64,000 nucleotides of DNA. Origin: Desulfobacterales bacterium. GTDB taxonomy: Bacteria; Desulfobacterota; Desulfobacteria; Desulfobacterales; UBA11574. The stretch is from positions 1-64,000 of the forward strand of contig JAJDND010000066.1 of assembly GCA_022340885.1 (NCBI GenBank), given 5' to 3'. Below the pieces are notes generated by a model that did not search any database, was not told the origin of the DNA, and saw nothing but the letters and a program-made list of their open reading frames with translations. The position numbers were made by a program, and so were the translations under genes. Shown here in pieces: positions 43,282-52,624 of the stretch. The number at the start of each line of letters is the position of its first letter. Position 1 is the stretch's first letter.

Positions 43282-44296
43282 GAGTTGGATAGACAACAAT
43301 ACCTTTCATTATTCGAAATTCAGCGATCTTCATCGGTTGGTCAATGAAAAACAGCGGAAAAATCTGACAATTTCGCTGTGTCTGCCGACATTGAACGAAG
43401 AAAAAACCATCGCTAAAGAAATTTTGATCATGAAGTCAGAGTTGATGACGCGCTATCCCCTCATAGATGAGATCGTTGTCGTAGACTCAGGTTCAACAGA
43501 TAAAACCAGAGAAATTGCAAGGGGATATGGCGCAGATGTATATGAAGCATCGGAAATTTTTCCCCATCTCGATAAATTTGTCGGCAAAGGCGAGAATCTC
43601 TGGAAGGCCTTATACATCACCAAAGGGGACATCATTGTTTATCTGGATGCGGATATAAAAAATATTCACCACCGGTTTGCCTATGCGCTTTTGGGGCCGC
43701 TGATTCTTTACGATCGTATTAAATATGTTAAGGCGTTTTACGACCGCCCCATTGCCATTGGAAAAAGTAAAATCAGACCCACCGGCGGCGGCAGGGTGAC
43801 CGAACTTGTTGTTCGGCCGTTGTTCTCCCTATTTTTCCCGGATCTCACCCAGATATTACAGCCGCTGTCCGGCGAATATGCCGGCTATAGAGAAATATTC
43901 GAACACATCCCTTTTCCCATCGGATACGGCGTCGAAACCAGCATGATCCTCGATATTTATGAAAAATGGGGACTCGATGTCATCGCGCAAGTGGATCTGG
44001 ACAGGCGGATTCACCGAAACCGCGATACCAAAGCCCTCGGAAGGATGGCCTTTGCGATTCTACAAACATTTATCGAACGCAAAATAAAACTGGGCTTGGT
44101 GGATTATAAAGAAAAACTGTACGATGAAATGATACAATTTAACCTAGTTAAGGGTGAATACAAGCCGGATATATATAAAATCGTGGGTCTCGAAAGACCC
44201 CCTATCATCGAAATTCCGGAGTATCGCAAGAAATTTAAAAGGGCTTTGCAGAAAAGACCTCACGCAATCGCCGGGGAAACGGATGTCCTGGGCTGA
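43274..44296 (+). CDS. gpgS: Glucosyl-3-phosphoglycerate synthase
   Basis: GT81-type transferase that makes glucosyl-3-phosphoglycerate, precursor of the compatible solute glucosylglycerate. It is 340 aa from the ATG at 43274. The track start is 26 codons too long. Features are LPTLNEEKTIAKEI, VVDSGSTDKTREIAR, the metal-binding VYLDADI, FYDRPI, then GGGRVTELVVRPLF and the QPLSGEYAGYREIFEHIPFPIGYGVE signature. No phosphatase (GpgP) is next to it. A GT4 enzyme at 19.8 kb could extend the product, but this is speculative. Confidence 0.9.
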   Translation: MNKSWIDNNTFHYSKFSDLHRLVNEKQRKNLTISLCLPTLNEEKTIAKEILIMKSELMTRYPLIDEIVVVDSGSTDKTREIARGYGADVYEASEIFPHLDKFVGKGENLWKALYITKGDIIVYLDADIKNIHHRFAYALLGPLILYDRIKYVKAFYDRPIAIGKSKIRPTGGGRVTELVVRPLFSLFFPDLTQILQPLSGEYAGYREIFEHIPFPIGYGVETSMILDIYEKWGLDVIAQVDLDRRIHRNRDTKALGRMAFAILQTFIERKIKLGLVDYKEKLYDEMIQFNLVKGEYKPDIYKIVGLERPPIIEIPEYRKKFKRALQKRPHAIAGETDVLG

Positions 44297-44649
44297 AGGG
44301 GCAGTGACGTTCCGGCCCGCCACATTGAATTCTTGCAAAACAAACCGGATGCTTTGCACCCGGATGCAAGTTCAACGTCCAAAGCACTGACGTGCTGTTG
44401 AATTGACTCTTTCCACAAATAGACTTCATTTCAAGGGAGGCTCAAAAGAAAGCCTGGGCCGTATCAGTGGGAGGCTACATTTTCTCGCACAAATCATCGG
44501 TTTACGGCCCAGGCAAAGAGAAGGCGTTGGTAGCTATCGTGTATTGCAGTCTCTGCTAACAGAATTAAAAACACGAATCAAGTTTTTTTTTCATGCTGAA
44601 TAATTTTTTTATTAAATGCAACGATCGGTGGTTTTTAATGTTTTAATTT
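44297..44649. other. Convergent intergenic region between gpgS and dctM
   Basis: 353 bp with no supportable gene. It holds a long inverted repeat (44452-44514) described separately and T-rich runs (aagtttttttttcatg, aattttttta) that probably terminate transcription from both sides. Confidence 0.5.
44452..44514. repeat. 12-bp perfect inverted repeat with 39-nt loop
   Basis: GCCTGGGCCGTA (44452-44463) and TACGGCCCAGGC (44503-44514). The stem is GC-rich and could form a stable hairpin at the end of gpgS. No coding sequence or known RNA family is recognised here. Confidence 0.5.
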
Positions 44650-45954
44650 TCAATGCATCAGGTTGGGAAGATAAGTGACTAGTCCCGGCAAAGCCATTAA
44701 CACAATAACGCAAATAATATATGCCGGCAAAAAAAACGTTACCCCTTTAAACACATCTTCCAACTTAACATCTTTAGCCATACCGGCGACCACGTAAGTC
44801 GTAGCGCCAACAGGAGGTGTAACGGCGCCCAGCGTTGTAATCACGGTAATTGTTACGCCAAACCAGATCGGATCGTATCCGAGCTGTTTTGCTACAGGGA
44901 AAAATATGGGAATGGTGATCAAGAGCAACGCCAAGGCATCCATAACAGCCCCACCAACAATATAAATCGCAAATATTATTAACATAATTGTGGTATTGGA
45001 AACAGGCAGCCCCACTACCCAAGAAGCAATATCAAAAGGTATTCTTGTTACAGCCAGAAAACGACCGAATATAACAGCACCCGCTATGATCATGATAACC
45101 ATGCAGGATATCCGAAGCGTATCGATAATCGAGGCCACGAATCCTTTCCAGGTCAGCCGGCCTTGAACAAAACAGAGAATCACTGCAAAAAAAGAGCCTG
45201 CAGCACCAGCCTCCGTAGGCGTAAAAAATCCAAAATAAAGACCAAGCATCACCAGCAAAAACAAGGTGGTTATTTCAAAAATACCAGACAGCGCCTTGAT
45301 CTTTTTTTTGAAATCGGTCTTTGGCCCCACCGGTCCCCATTCAGGATAAAGTCGGCACAAAATGTAAACCGTTACCATCAAGAGAAACGCCAATACGATA
45401 CCTGCTCCGATTCCTCCATAAAAAAGTTTCGCAATAGACTGCTCGGTAGAAAGGCCAATCACGATCAGAACAACGCTTGGCGGAATAACAACACCTAGTG
45501 TAGATCCGCAGGCAACGACACTTGTGCTGAGAATGGGTTTGTACTTGTATTTGTTCATCTGAGGAAGAGCGACAGTGGTCATCGTAGCTGCCGTCGCTGC
45601 ATTGGAGCCACAGATAGCTGCGAATGCGGAACAAGCAATGACAGTTGCCATGGCAATCCCTCCCCGAATCTGTCCCACCCAATTGTAAGCGGCATTGTAT
45701 AATTTTTCGTTTATTCCAGAGTAGAATGCTATCTGCCCCATAAAAATAAAAAGGGGAATAACTGTTAGACCATATTTTGAAAATGTTTCCCACAAAACAG
45801 AGCCAATCATATTAAGCCCGGCTTTTAAGGAAATCACGTAACAAAATCCGCAAAATCCAACGATACCCATTGCAAATCCAACAGGAGTACCCAAAAAAAA
45901 TAAAATTAGAAGGAGGATAATAATTCCTGTAATTCCAATGGCTGCCAGATTCAA
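44650..45954 (-). CDS. dctM: TRAP transporter large membrane subunit DctM
   Basis: The large permease of a tripartite ATP-independent (sodium-gradient) importer, 434 aa with about twelve hydrophobic helices. It opens LAAIGITGIIILLLILFFLGTPVGFAMG, and has SAFAAICGSNAATAATMTTVALPQM and VVPPSVVLIVIG-type segments typical of DctM. It overlaps dctQ by 4 bp (ATGA). It is the last gene of the ior-paaK-dct operon. Confidence 0.93.
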   Translation of the reverse strand: MNLAAIGITGIIILLLILFFLGTPVGFAMGIVGFCGFCYVISLKAGLNMIGSVLWETFSKYGLTVIPLFIFMGQIAFYSGINEKLYNAAYNWVGQIRGGIAMATVIACSAFAAICGSNAATAATMTTVALPQMNKYKYKPILSTSVVACGSTLGVVIPPSVVLIVIGLSTEQSIAKLFYGGIGAGIVLAFLLMVTVYILCRLYPEWGPVGPKTDFKKKIKALSGIFEITTLFLLVMLGLYFGFFTPTEAGAAGSFFAVILCFVQGRLTWKGFVASIIDTLRISCMVIMIIAGAVIFGRFLAVTRIPFDIASWVVGLPVSNTTIMLIIFAIYIVGGAVMDALALLLITIPIFFPVAKQLGYDPIWFGVTITVITTLGAVTPPVGATTYVVAGMAKDVKLEDVFKGVTFFLPAYIICVIVLMALPGLVTYLPNLMH

Positions 45955-46442
45955 TCGGTGTCCTCCTTTTCCGCGGAAAAAAGCCTGACAAGTTCAGTAA
46001 ACAGGACCAATGAGAGAACGGCACAGCCAAAAGCAACGCCATACGTAAAAGGATAATAGATGATTCTAAGTGTCTCCGTAATTTCTCCCGTATTCATCAG
46101 CGTTGTTGCTTTCACGGCAATTTGCCAGGCAGCTACACTAAAAAAAAGAAAGCAAACCATATAGTTAATCGCATGAATAATATTTCTTGCTTTATCGGAA
46201 AAACGATTAACCAAAACATCCACTGAAATATGGCCGCGTTTAATTTGGGTATATCCAAGCGCAAAGGCTGTTACAATGGCGCCGCAATATCCCATCAATT
46301 CAAAGGTGCCCTTGATCGGCACCCAGGCAAGACGAAATATTATATTTGAGCAGGTCAGAATAATCATTCCAACCAAAAAAATGCCTCCGACCCATAAAAG
46401 CAAACGATTTAAAAATGTACTTATTCTGTCCAGCATTTCCAT
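45951..46442 (-). CDS. dctQ: TRAP transporter small membrane subunit DctQ
   Basis: A 163-aa protein with four hydrophobic helices (about 15-36, 48-68, 85-106 and 125-150), of the DctQ type. The GTFELMGYCGAIVTAFALGYTQIKRGHISVDVL stretch is the family core. It lies between dctP and dctM and overlaps the latter by 4 bp. Confidence 0.9.
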   Translation of the reverse strand: MEMLDRISTFLNRLLLWVGGIFLVGMIILTCSNIIFRLAWVPIKGTFELMGYCGAIVTAFALGYTQIKRGHISVDVLVNRFSDKARNIIHAINYMVCFLFFSVAAWQIAVKATTLMNTGEITETLRIIYYPFTYGVAFGCAVLSLVLFTELVRLFSAEKEDTD

Positions 46443-46515
46443 AACAACCTCTTTCTAAATTCAGAGGTTGAGGAAGTTGCATATCTGAAAATTTTGCCTT
46501 CCTCAAAGTATTTGA

Positions 46516-47538
46516 TTATTCAGAATATTTCTTCGTCAGCGTATAAATATCCTTCACGATAGCCCCAGCAGGAAGACCTTTTTCTTTAGCATTCTTAACC
46601 CAATTATCGGTTATGAATTGCAATTTTTTGTTCCACTTGGCCTTTTCCATTTTATTAAGATGAATAAATTCAACATGGTAATTCTTTTTAGACCATTCTA
46701 TCGATTCTTTCACATGGTTATCCATATAGTTTCCGGTCCATTCAGCCTGTTCCGTGCCAAGATCGTTAAAAATCTTTTGAACATCGGCTGGCAGCGCCTT
46801 CCATGAGTCCATATTCATCACGACCGCAAATGGATAAATCACGGTGTCCGTCATGGTTACGTATCGGCAAAGTTCTGCAAACTTAAAATCCTTCATGGTT
46901 TCAAGAGAAGAGAACAGACCTTTAACCACGCCTTTCTGCAATGCCTCGACCGTTGCCGGCATCGGCATTCCCACCGGATTGGCTCCCCATGCACTCAGTA
47001 TTTGAGCCGCCCCACCCGATGCCCTGAGGTCCAAACCTTTTAAATCAGATAAGCTTCTAACGGGCACCTTTGACATGATGTTTGTCGGCGCCGTTGTAAA
47101 CATGGTAAGAACTTTCACTTTTGCAAAGGCCTCGGGTTTGTATTTTTTATAAAGATCCCATAAAACAAGACTGCCCACTTCAGCGCTGGGCAGATCCACC
47201 GGGAGGCTAGTTGCATTGGTCAAGACGAATCGTCCAGGCTGGTATGCCATGCACAAACATCCTATATCTGCCTGTCCGGCGATAACCCCATCCATCATGT
47301 TTTTTGCCCCGAGCAGGGTTCCGCCGGGATATGTGTTGACGGCAACCTTTCCATGGGTCCGTTTTTCAACCTCTTTTTTCCACCTTTCCATTTGAACACA
47401 AGGAAAAGTTGGTGCAGGTGGAAAATTTGCATAGCTCAATTTGATTGTCCCCGCCGTTGTCGTTTTAGGCATCACCATGAAACCCAGAAACACGGCTACA
47501 AAAATTCCCTTCCAGACATGTACTAATTGTTGTCTCAT
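46516..47538 (-). CDS. dctP: TRAP transporter solute-binding protein DctP
   Basis: Periplasmic binding protein, 340 aa from the ATG at 47536-47538 with AAGGAGGCG upstream; the track ORF starts 37 codons too early. The first 30 residues form a signal peptide (VWKGIFVAVFLGFMVMPKTTTA). Core features are VEKRTHGKVAVNTYPGGTLLGAKNMMDGV and the substrate-carboxylate arginine region DLKGLDLRASGG. The ligand is not predictable from sequence. Being in an operon with IOR and a phenylacetate-CoA ligase, an aromatic carboxylate or 2-oxo acid is plausible. Confidence 0.92.
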   Translation of the reverse strand: MRQQLVHVWKGIFVAVFLGFMVMPKTTTAGTIKLSYANFPPAPTFPCVQMERWKKEVEKRTHGKVAVNTYPGGTLLGAKNMMDGVIAGQADIGCLCMAYQPGRFVLTNATSLPVDLPSAEVGSLVLWDLYKKYKPEAFAKVKVLTMFTTAPTNIMSKVPVRSLSDLKGLDLRASGGAAQILSAWGANPVGMPMPATVEALQKGVVKGLFSSLETMKDFKFAELCRYVTMTDTVIYPFAVVMNMDSWKALPADVQKIFNDLGTEQAEWTGNYMDNHVKESIEWSKKNYHVEFIHLNKMEKAKWNKKLQFITDNWVKNAKEKGLPAGAIVKDIYTLTKKYSE

Positions 47539-47652
47539 TTTCGCCTCCTTTAAATGTGAACAATAGTGATTACCTCTATTTTTTAACAGGCTCCGCGTAT
47601 GAATTCGTCCTAAAGCGTAATGGTCATTTCTGACAACAACAGGTGTCAATTC

Positions 47653-48951
47653 CTAAATTGGAAGATTATTGTTTCTATGGTCAAAAACCCGTCTGATTTT
47701 TCTTTCGGTGCGCGGCAGGGATCCGTAATCCACAATTTCCACCTGACACCTCACCAGTATTTTATGTCGAATCTCCGCTATCACCTTTTCGGCCAGATGC
47801 ACATCATTGTCCTGGCTTTCACCCGCTTCCCGTTCCACCTTGATGACCATCATGTCACGGCCGCTTTCACGCTGCTTGAGATGAATCTGAAATTCACTGC
47901 CGATGCCGTTGACGCGGCTTAGCACATGATCGATCTGGCTCGGGTAGATATTGACCGCCCGGTAGATAAACATATCGTCCGTGCGGCCGAGAATCCGGTC
48001 ATGCAGGGGAAACGGCGCGCCGCAGGGACATGCTTGATCAATGATCCGGGTTACATCATGGGTTCGATAGCGGACAAGGGGGCTGCCCTCCTTGCACAAG
48101 GTCGTCACCACGAGTTCGCCCGACTCACCCTGAGTAACCGGTGTTAAGGAGATTGGATCGAGGATTTCAAAAATAAAATGATCGGCCCAATAATGGATGC
48201 CGTTATGCAGGATGCAATCCAGACCGGTTCCCGGACCATAAAGTTCAGTCAGTCCGTAAATATCAAAAATATGCTCAACGCCCATCAGTTCTTTTATTCG
48301 ACCTCTCATGGCATCGCTGTGGCGTTCCGCACCCAGGATGATCTTTTTAACCTTTATCTTGGGCAAAAGGTTTCGTTTATGTATTTCTTCGGCCATAAGA
48401 AGGGCCATGGAGGCCGTGGAACAAAAAACAGTGGTCTCCATGTCCACCAGCATTTCACAATGCATCTCGGCATTGGCCGGGCCAAGGGGAATTGCCATGG
48501 CGCCGAATCTTTCACAACCGGCCTGAAATCCAACGCCTGCCGTCCACAGGCCGTATCCGACGGCGATCTGTACGCGATCATGGCGCGTCAGGCCGGCCAT
48601 TTGATAGCATCGGGCAAAAAGGCTCGCCCAAACATCGATATCTTTTTGTGTGTAGCAAAGCACCTTGCGCTTTCCCGTCGTTCCGGAGGATGCGTGGATC
48701 CGAACGATATCCTTGTAAGCCACGGACCGCAAAGGAAACGGGTACTCCTGCAGCAGATCGTCTTTATCGACAAGGGGGAGATGCTGCAAATCGTTCAAAG
48801 ATCGAACATCTTCAGGCCGGATGCCGGCTTCGTCGAATTTATTTCGGTAAAATAACGAATGATCATAAACATGGCGGACCGTCCACTGAAGGCCCTTGAG
48901 TTGAATCTCTTTCAACTGTTCCTCATCCAGATCATAAGGAATAAACGGCAT
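47653..48951 (-). CDS. paaK: Phenylacetate-CoA ligase
   Basis: AMP-forming acyl-CoA synthetase for phenylacetate or another aryl acetate, 432 aa. Marks are RIHASSGTTGKRKVLCYTQKDID (P-loop), IFDIYGLTELYGPGTGLDC, and the C-terminal GRTDDMFIYRAVNIYPSQIDHVL hinge. It is the third gene after iorA and iorB, so it can either activate free aryl acetate or run in reverse to harvest ATP from the aryl-acetyl-CoA made by IOR. Confidence 0.93.
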   Translation of the reverse strand: MPFIPYDLDEEQLKEIQLKGLQWTVRHVYDHSLFYRNKFDEAGIRPEDVRSLNDLQHLPLVDKDDLLQEYPFPLRSVAYKDIVRIHASSGTTGKRKVLCYTQKDIDVWASLFARCYQMAGLTRHDRVQIAVGYGLWTAGVGFQAGCERFGAMAIPLGPANAEMHCEMLVDMETTVFCSTASMALLMAEEIHKRNLLPKIKVKKIILGAERHSDAMRGRIKELMGVEHIFDIYGLTELYGPGTGLDCILHNGIHYWADHFIFEILDPISLTPVTQGESGELVVTTLCKEGSPLVRYRTHDVTRIIDQACPCGAPFPLHDRILGRTDDMFIYRAVNIYPSQIDHVLSRVNGIGSEFQIHLKQRESGRDMMVIKVEREAGESQDNDVHLAEKVIAEIRHKILVRCQVEIVDYGSLPRTERKIRRVFDHRNNNLPI

Positions 48952-49003
48952 AGCACACTCCTAACTCGGATAAACCAAAATAAGTGAACAAAGTTATATT
49001 AAA

Positions 49004-49570
49004 TCATTTGAAACTCTTAAATCCGGCTTCAAGGGCCTTTACGGCATCATCCAGCATGGTCTTATTTTTTGCCATCCGGAGTTCCAAAACCGTTTCGACA
49101 TCTTCCATCTGACAAAAAATGTGATTCTCCGTCTTAGCGGATGCGGCTGCAAGGGCAAAACCGAGAAGAATCAGGTTGACCGATTTGGGATTTTGGATCT
49201 GCTTTGCCAGTCTCTCGGCATCGACAATATATGCCGAAACATCGGCGTCTATCGTTACATCTTGGCTGCGGTTCACCACAGCCCATGCGCCAGGTTTCAA
49301 ATAATACCCATGCTGGGCCAAACTGTTTGCTTTTAATGCCAGTAGTCCATCAGCATTTCCGGCCCGTATCAGCGGACTCGAAAAAGCGCCGACTTTAAGG
49401 TGCGACAAAACCGTTCCTCCCCGCTGGGCCATTCCGTGGGTTTCCGAAGTAAAGACGCGAAGTCCTTTCAAAATTGCCGCTTCAGCCAAAAGGCGCGTAA
49501 CAAAAAGAACACCTTGGCCTCCCACGCCGCTGATGACGATCTGCTGACTAATGGAACGTTTACCCGGCAT
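49004..49570 (-). CDS. iorB: Indolepyruvate ferredoxin oxidoreductase beta subunit
   Basis: The gamma-type (thiamine-enzyme partner) subunit, 188 aa, beginning with IVISGVGGQGVLFVTRLLAEAAI and continuing TSETHGMAQRGGTVLSHLKVG, the standard signature. It overlaps the end of iorA by 11 bp, indicating coupled synthesis, and forms the active complex with it. Confidence 0.93.
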   Translation of the reverse strand: MPGKRSISQQIVISGVGGQGVLFVTRLLAEAAILKGLRVFTSETHGMAQRGGTVLSHLKVGAFSSPLIRAGNADGLLALKANSLAQHGYYLKPGAWAVVNRSQDVTIDADVSAYIVDAERLAKQIQNPKSVNLILLGFALAAASAKTENHIFCQMEDVETVLELRMAKNKTMLDDAVKALEAGFKSFK

Positions 49571-51383
49571 CTTTGACTTCCTTTATCGATTTCTTGGGAC
49601 AGACACTGATACATACCCCGCAACCACTGCACAGGACGGTATCGATACAAACCTGTTTTTCATTTTGGTTCAAATTCAGGGCCGGGCATTCGAAATGGTC
49701 GATGCAATATCCGCAGCCATCGCAGGTATCGGCGACTTCGACATTCATGGGTTCCCATCCCGGTTTTTCTTCTCTCAGCCGGTCGATGAGGCAGGGGCGC
49801 CGGGAGATCACCACCGCCGGTCCGTTTTCCCGGCTGTGTTGGATGGCATCTTTCAACAATGCCACAAATTCATTTAAATAATAGGGATCTCCAACTCGAC
49901 AAAATCGAACCCCGCACCCTTTAACCAGCCCTTCGATATCCACGGGATTCAGCATTTCTCCGCATGCGCCAATTCCCATGGCCGGTGTGGGTTGATTCCC
50001 GGTCATGGCGGTGGTGCGGTTATCCAGAATCACAAGGACAAACCTCACGTTTTGAACCACCGCATCGATGAGTGCAGGAACACCGGCATGAAAAAACGTT
50101 GAGTCGCCGATGGTGGCGACAATATCCGGCCGTTTTGTCTCATGTTTATAGGCATGATAAAATCCCGCTGCCTGACTGACGGCAGCCCCCATGCAGAGCA
50201 CCGTATCCACCGCGCCCAGATTCAAGCCTAGGGTGTAGCATCCGATATCGCTGGGATATATCCCCTTGGGTGCCGCCTTTTTAATGGCAAAGAAAGCAGC
50301 CCGATGGGGGCAACCCGCGCAAAGCGTCGGCCGAACACCGGGTTCTGCCGGCACAGCGATGGCTTGCGTGTCGATTCCCGCAAATTCACCGATGATTTTT
50401 TGGATGGATTCCGGCAGAAGTTCTCCCACGCCAGGCACCGAACCGGTGAGCTTCCCTTTGACGCGATGCCGATCTGCTAGCTGCATCTCGATGATGCCGG
50501 TGGTTTCTTCGATGACCAGAATATCCGAATAGGTGTCGATCATGTGAAGGATAAAATCCCGGTGCAGCGGGAACGGTTGGAGCACCTGGTACATGGGGAG
50601 GATATCCCACAAGTTCAAACCCTTCAGAATTTCTTCGGCGTGAGACGCTGCCACGCCGGATACGACCAGGGCTTTTGAAGACCGAGCCGCATCATTGAGT
50701 CGGACCGGCGCTGTCTCTTGATGCCTTGAAACAGCATCGAGTTTTTTCTCCAGTTCCCGGTGCAATTGAAAGCGGAACTTGGGCGTTGCAGCCCATCGTG
50801 CCGGATCCTTCTGAAATCCGGCGTCCCACTTGCCCGGCAAAACATCTCCCGGTTCGATATCCTGCCTGGCATGGCACACCCGGGTCGTGGGGCGCAGCAT
50901 CACGGGGATTTCAAAGGCCTCGGAAAGCTCGAAAGCGGTTTTCACCATGTCTTTGGCCTGCCGGGGAGAATCCGGATCCAGAACCGGAATCCTTGCCATC
51001 ATGGCCATGAGTCGGCTGTCCTGCTCGGTCTGTGAAGAATGGGGACCGGGGTCATCGGCGCTGATAACGACAAACCCGCCTTTCACTCCCAGATACGCGG
51101 CGCTCATCAACGGATCCGACGCCACATTCAATCCCACCTGTTTCATGCTCACTGCCGTTCGAAGTCCGGCTGTGCTTGCCGTATAAGCGATTTCAAATGC
51201 AATCTTCTCGTTCACCGCCCACTGGATATGTCTTTGACCGGGTCCTTTTTTATCGAGCGCGGCAAATGCCCCGAGAATCTCCGACGCCGGTGTTCCCGGG
51301 TAGGAAGTCGCCACGGTGCATCCGTTTTCCATCAGCCCGTTGGCGATGGCCTCATTTCCCAGCATTAACTTTCGTTTGTACAA
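49560..51383 (-). CDS. iorA: Indolepyruvate ferredoxin oxidoreductase alpha subunit
   Basis: Oxidatively decarboxylates aryl pyruvates (from Trp, Phe, Tyr) to aryl-acetyl-CoA with reduction of ferredoxin. It is 607 aa. The N-terminal part has GNEAIANGLMENGCTVATSYPGTPASEI, the TPP-binding region GDSTFFHAGVPALIDAV...NRTTAMTGNQPTP, and the C-terminus two clusters (CDGCGYCIDHFECP, CSGCGVCISVCPKKS). It is the first gene of the ior-paaK-dct operon and is preceded by a 9-bp palindrome. Confidence 0.95.
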   Translation of the reverse strand: MYKRKLMLGNEAIANGLMENGCTVATSYPGTPASEILGAFAALDKKGPGQRHIQWAVNEKIAFEIAYTASTAGLRTAVSMKQVGLNVASDPLMSAAYLGVKGGFVVISADDPGPHSSQTEQDSRLMAMMARIPVLDPDSPRQAKDMVKTAFELSEAFEIPVMLRPTTRVCHARQDIEPGDVLPGKWDAGFQKDPARWAATPKFRFQLHRELEKKLDAVSRHQETAPVRLNDAARSSKALVVSGVAASHAEEILKGLNLWDILPMYQVLQPFPLHRDFILHMIDTYSDILVIEETTGIIEMQLADRHRVKGKLTGSVPGVGELLPESIQKIIGEFAGIDTQAIAVPAEPGVRPTLCAGCPHRAAFFAIKKAAPKGIYPSDIGCYTLGLNLGAVDTVLCMGAAVSQAAGFYHAYKHETKRPDIVATIGDSTFFHAGVPALIDAVVQNVRFVLVILDNRTTAMTGNQPTPAMGIGACGEMLNPVDIEGLVKGCGVRFCRVGDPYYLNEFVALLKDAIQHSRENGPAVVISRRPCLIDRLREEKPGWEPMNVEVADTCDGCGYCIDHFECPALNLNQNEKQVCIDTVLCSGCGVCISVCPKKSIKEVKDAG

Positions 51384-51909
51384 TGACTTTCTCCAGAATA
51401 AAATTCTAAGTTGAACGTCTTATATATTTGGAACGATCAACTTAGGAAAAACAGAAAAGCCAGCACCTTTGAAGAAGCGCCGGCTTATATTAAAAAAGCC
51501 ATGAGCCTCTCCAACACTTACGCTGAAGCTTCTCACGGCCCTGAAATCAATGCGTTCTTTATCTCAAAGATGGTGAGCACGCTTCACGATTTTTGCCCCC
51601 ACCAGCACCAAAGCTTTATTTTCATGATTGTTTCTATCTCAAAAGATTTTATGCAAATCCCAACAGTAAAGATATTTCCAATTATCCAAGGAATTTCAAT
51701 TTGTCAAGCGCTTTCGCTATTTACATTCTTCAATCCGATCTGTATATCCACGTTTCCCACGATAAAACAAAATCCGAATTTCAAATGACAAAAATGATCC
51801 AAACCAGTACTTTGAAAATTAGATGTTTTTATCCTTTGAATTTTTGATCCAAAATCGAGGGTTCTAGAAAGTACTAATTAGCTAAAAAGATTGACAATTA
51901 GGCAGCGAT
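51384..51909. other. Intergenic region upstream of iorA and the glycosylase gene
   Basis: 526 bp between divergent genes. I see a 9-bp perfect inverted repeat near iorA (listed separately) and no known RNA or gene. The ORFs from 51411 and 51593 have no recognisable features. Confidence 0.5.
51406..51445. promoter_or_regulatory. Palindromic operator candidate upstream of iorA
   Basis: CTAAGTTGA (51406-51414) and TCAACTTAG (51437-51445), a perfect 9-bp inverted repeat 23 bp upstream of the iorA start. It may bind a regulator or fold in the mRNA leader. Confidence 0.35.
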
Positions 51910-52479
51910 ATGAAAGTGTTAAATACAAAGATGCCCCCCCTTCCCCGCGACTTTTATAGCAGAAGCACGAAAACGGTGGCCCTTGAGCTGCTCGGTCAAC
52001 ATCTCGTACACCGGTTTGCGAATCGTGTGCGGATCGGCCGGATTGTCGAGGTGGAGGCATATCTTGGCCCCCATGATCCGGCCTCCCATTCCGCTAGAGG
52101 GAAAACCCCGCGAACCCGCCTGATGTTTGGCTCGCCCGGATACGCCTATGTGTACCTGGTTTACGGCATGCACCACTGCATGAACGTGGTGACCGAACCA
52201 AAAGGGCATGGCGCCGCGGTACTGCTCCGGGCGCTCGAGCCGGTCTACGGCATAGAAGGCCGTACTTGCGGGCCGGGGCTTCTTTGTCGGGCCATGGGGA
52301 TCGATCGCCGGCTGAACGGCTGCGATCTCTGCGGAGAGAAGCTTTTTATTGCGGAAGCGGACAAGGAAACCTTCGACGTCATTCGGCGCCCCAGGGTCGG
52401 CGTCGATTATGCAGGAGAATGGGCCAAGCGGCCGCTTCGCTTTTACATCCGGGGCAATCCGCATATCTCCCGTCCGTAG
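51910..52479 (+). CDS. mpg: 3-methyladenine DNA glycosylase (AAG/Mpg family)
   Basis: Removes alkylated purines in base-excision repair. It is 189 aa. Marks of the AAG family are RIVEVEAYLGPHDPASHSARGKTPRT, the SPGYAYVYLVYGMHHCMNVV stretch, GPGLLCRAMGI and a C-terminal WAKRPLRFYIRGNPHISRP. Starts at the ATG at 51910 after a weak ribosome site. It stands apart from its neighbours. Confidence 0.94.
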   Translation: MKVLNTKMPPLPRDFYSRSTKTVALELLGQHLVHRFANRVRIGRIVEVEAYLGPHDPASHSARGKTPRTRLMFGSPGYAYVYLVYGMHHCMNVVTEPKGHGAAVLLRALEPVYGIEGRTCGPGLLCRAMGIDRRLNGCDLCGEKLFIAEADKETFDVIRRPRVGVDYAGEWAKRPLRFYIRGNPHISRP

Positions 52480-52624
52480 ATTCAGTCGCCGCTTTCTATG
52501 CCGGATAAATGCTTCTTTTAACATGATTGTATAGGACGGACGATTACAAATGTGAATTAAACGTTTATTTTCTTTGGATAAAAGTATAAAGACAAGTCTA
52601 TGACCAACATCAACCACTTACAAA

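Noticed and set aside
51411-51847. ORFs of 125 and 84 aa between iorA and mpg
   Set aside because: No ribosome site, no recognisable domain and low-complexity composition; treated as intergenic.
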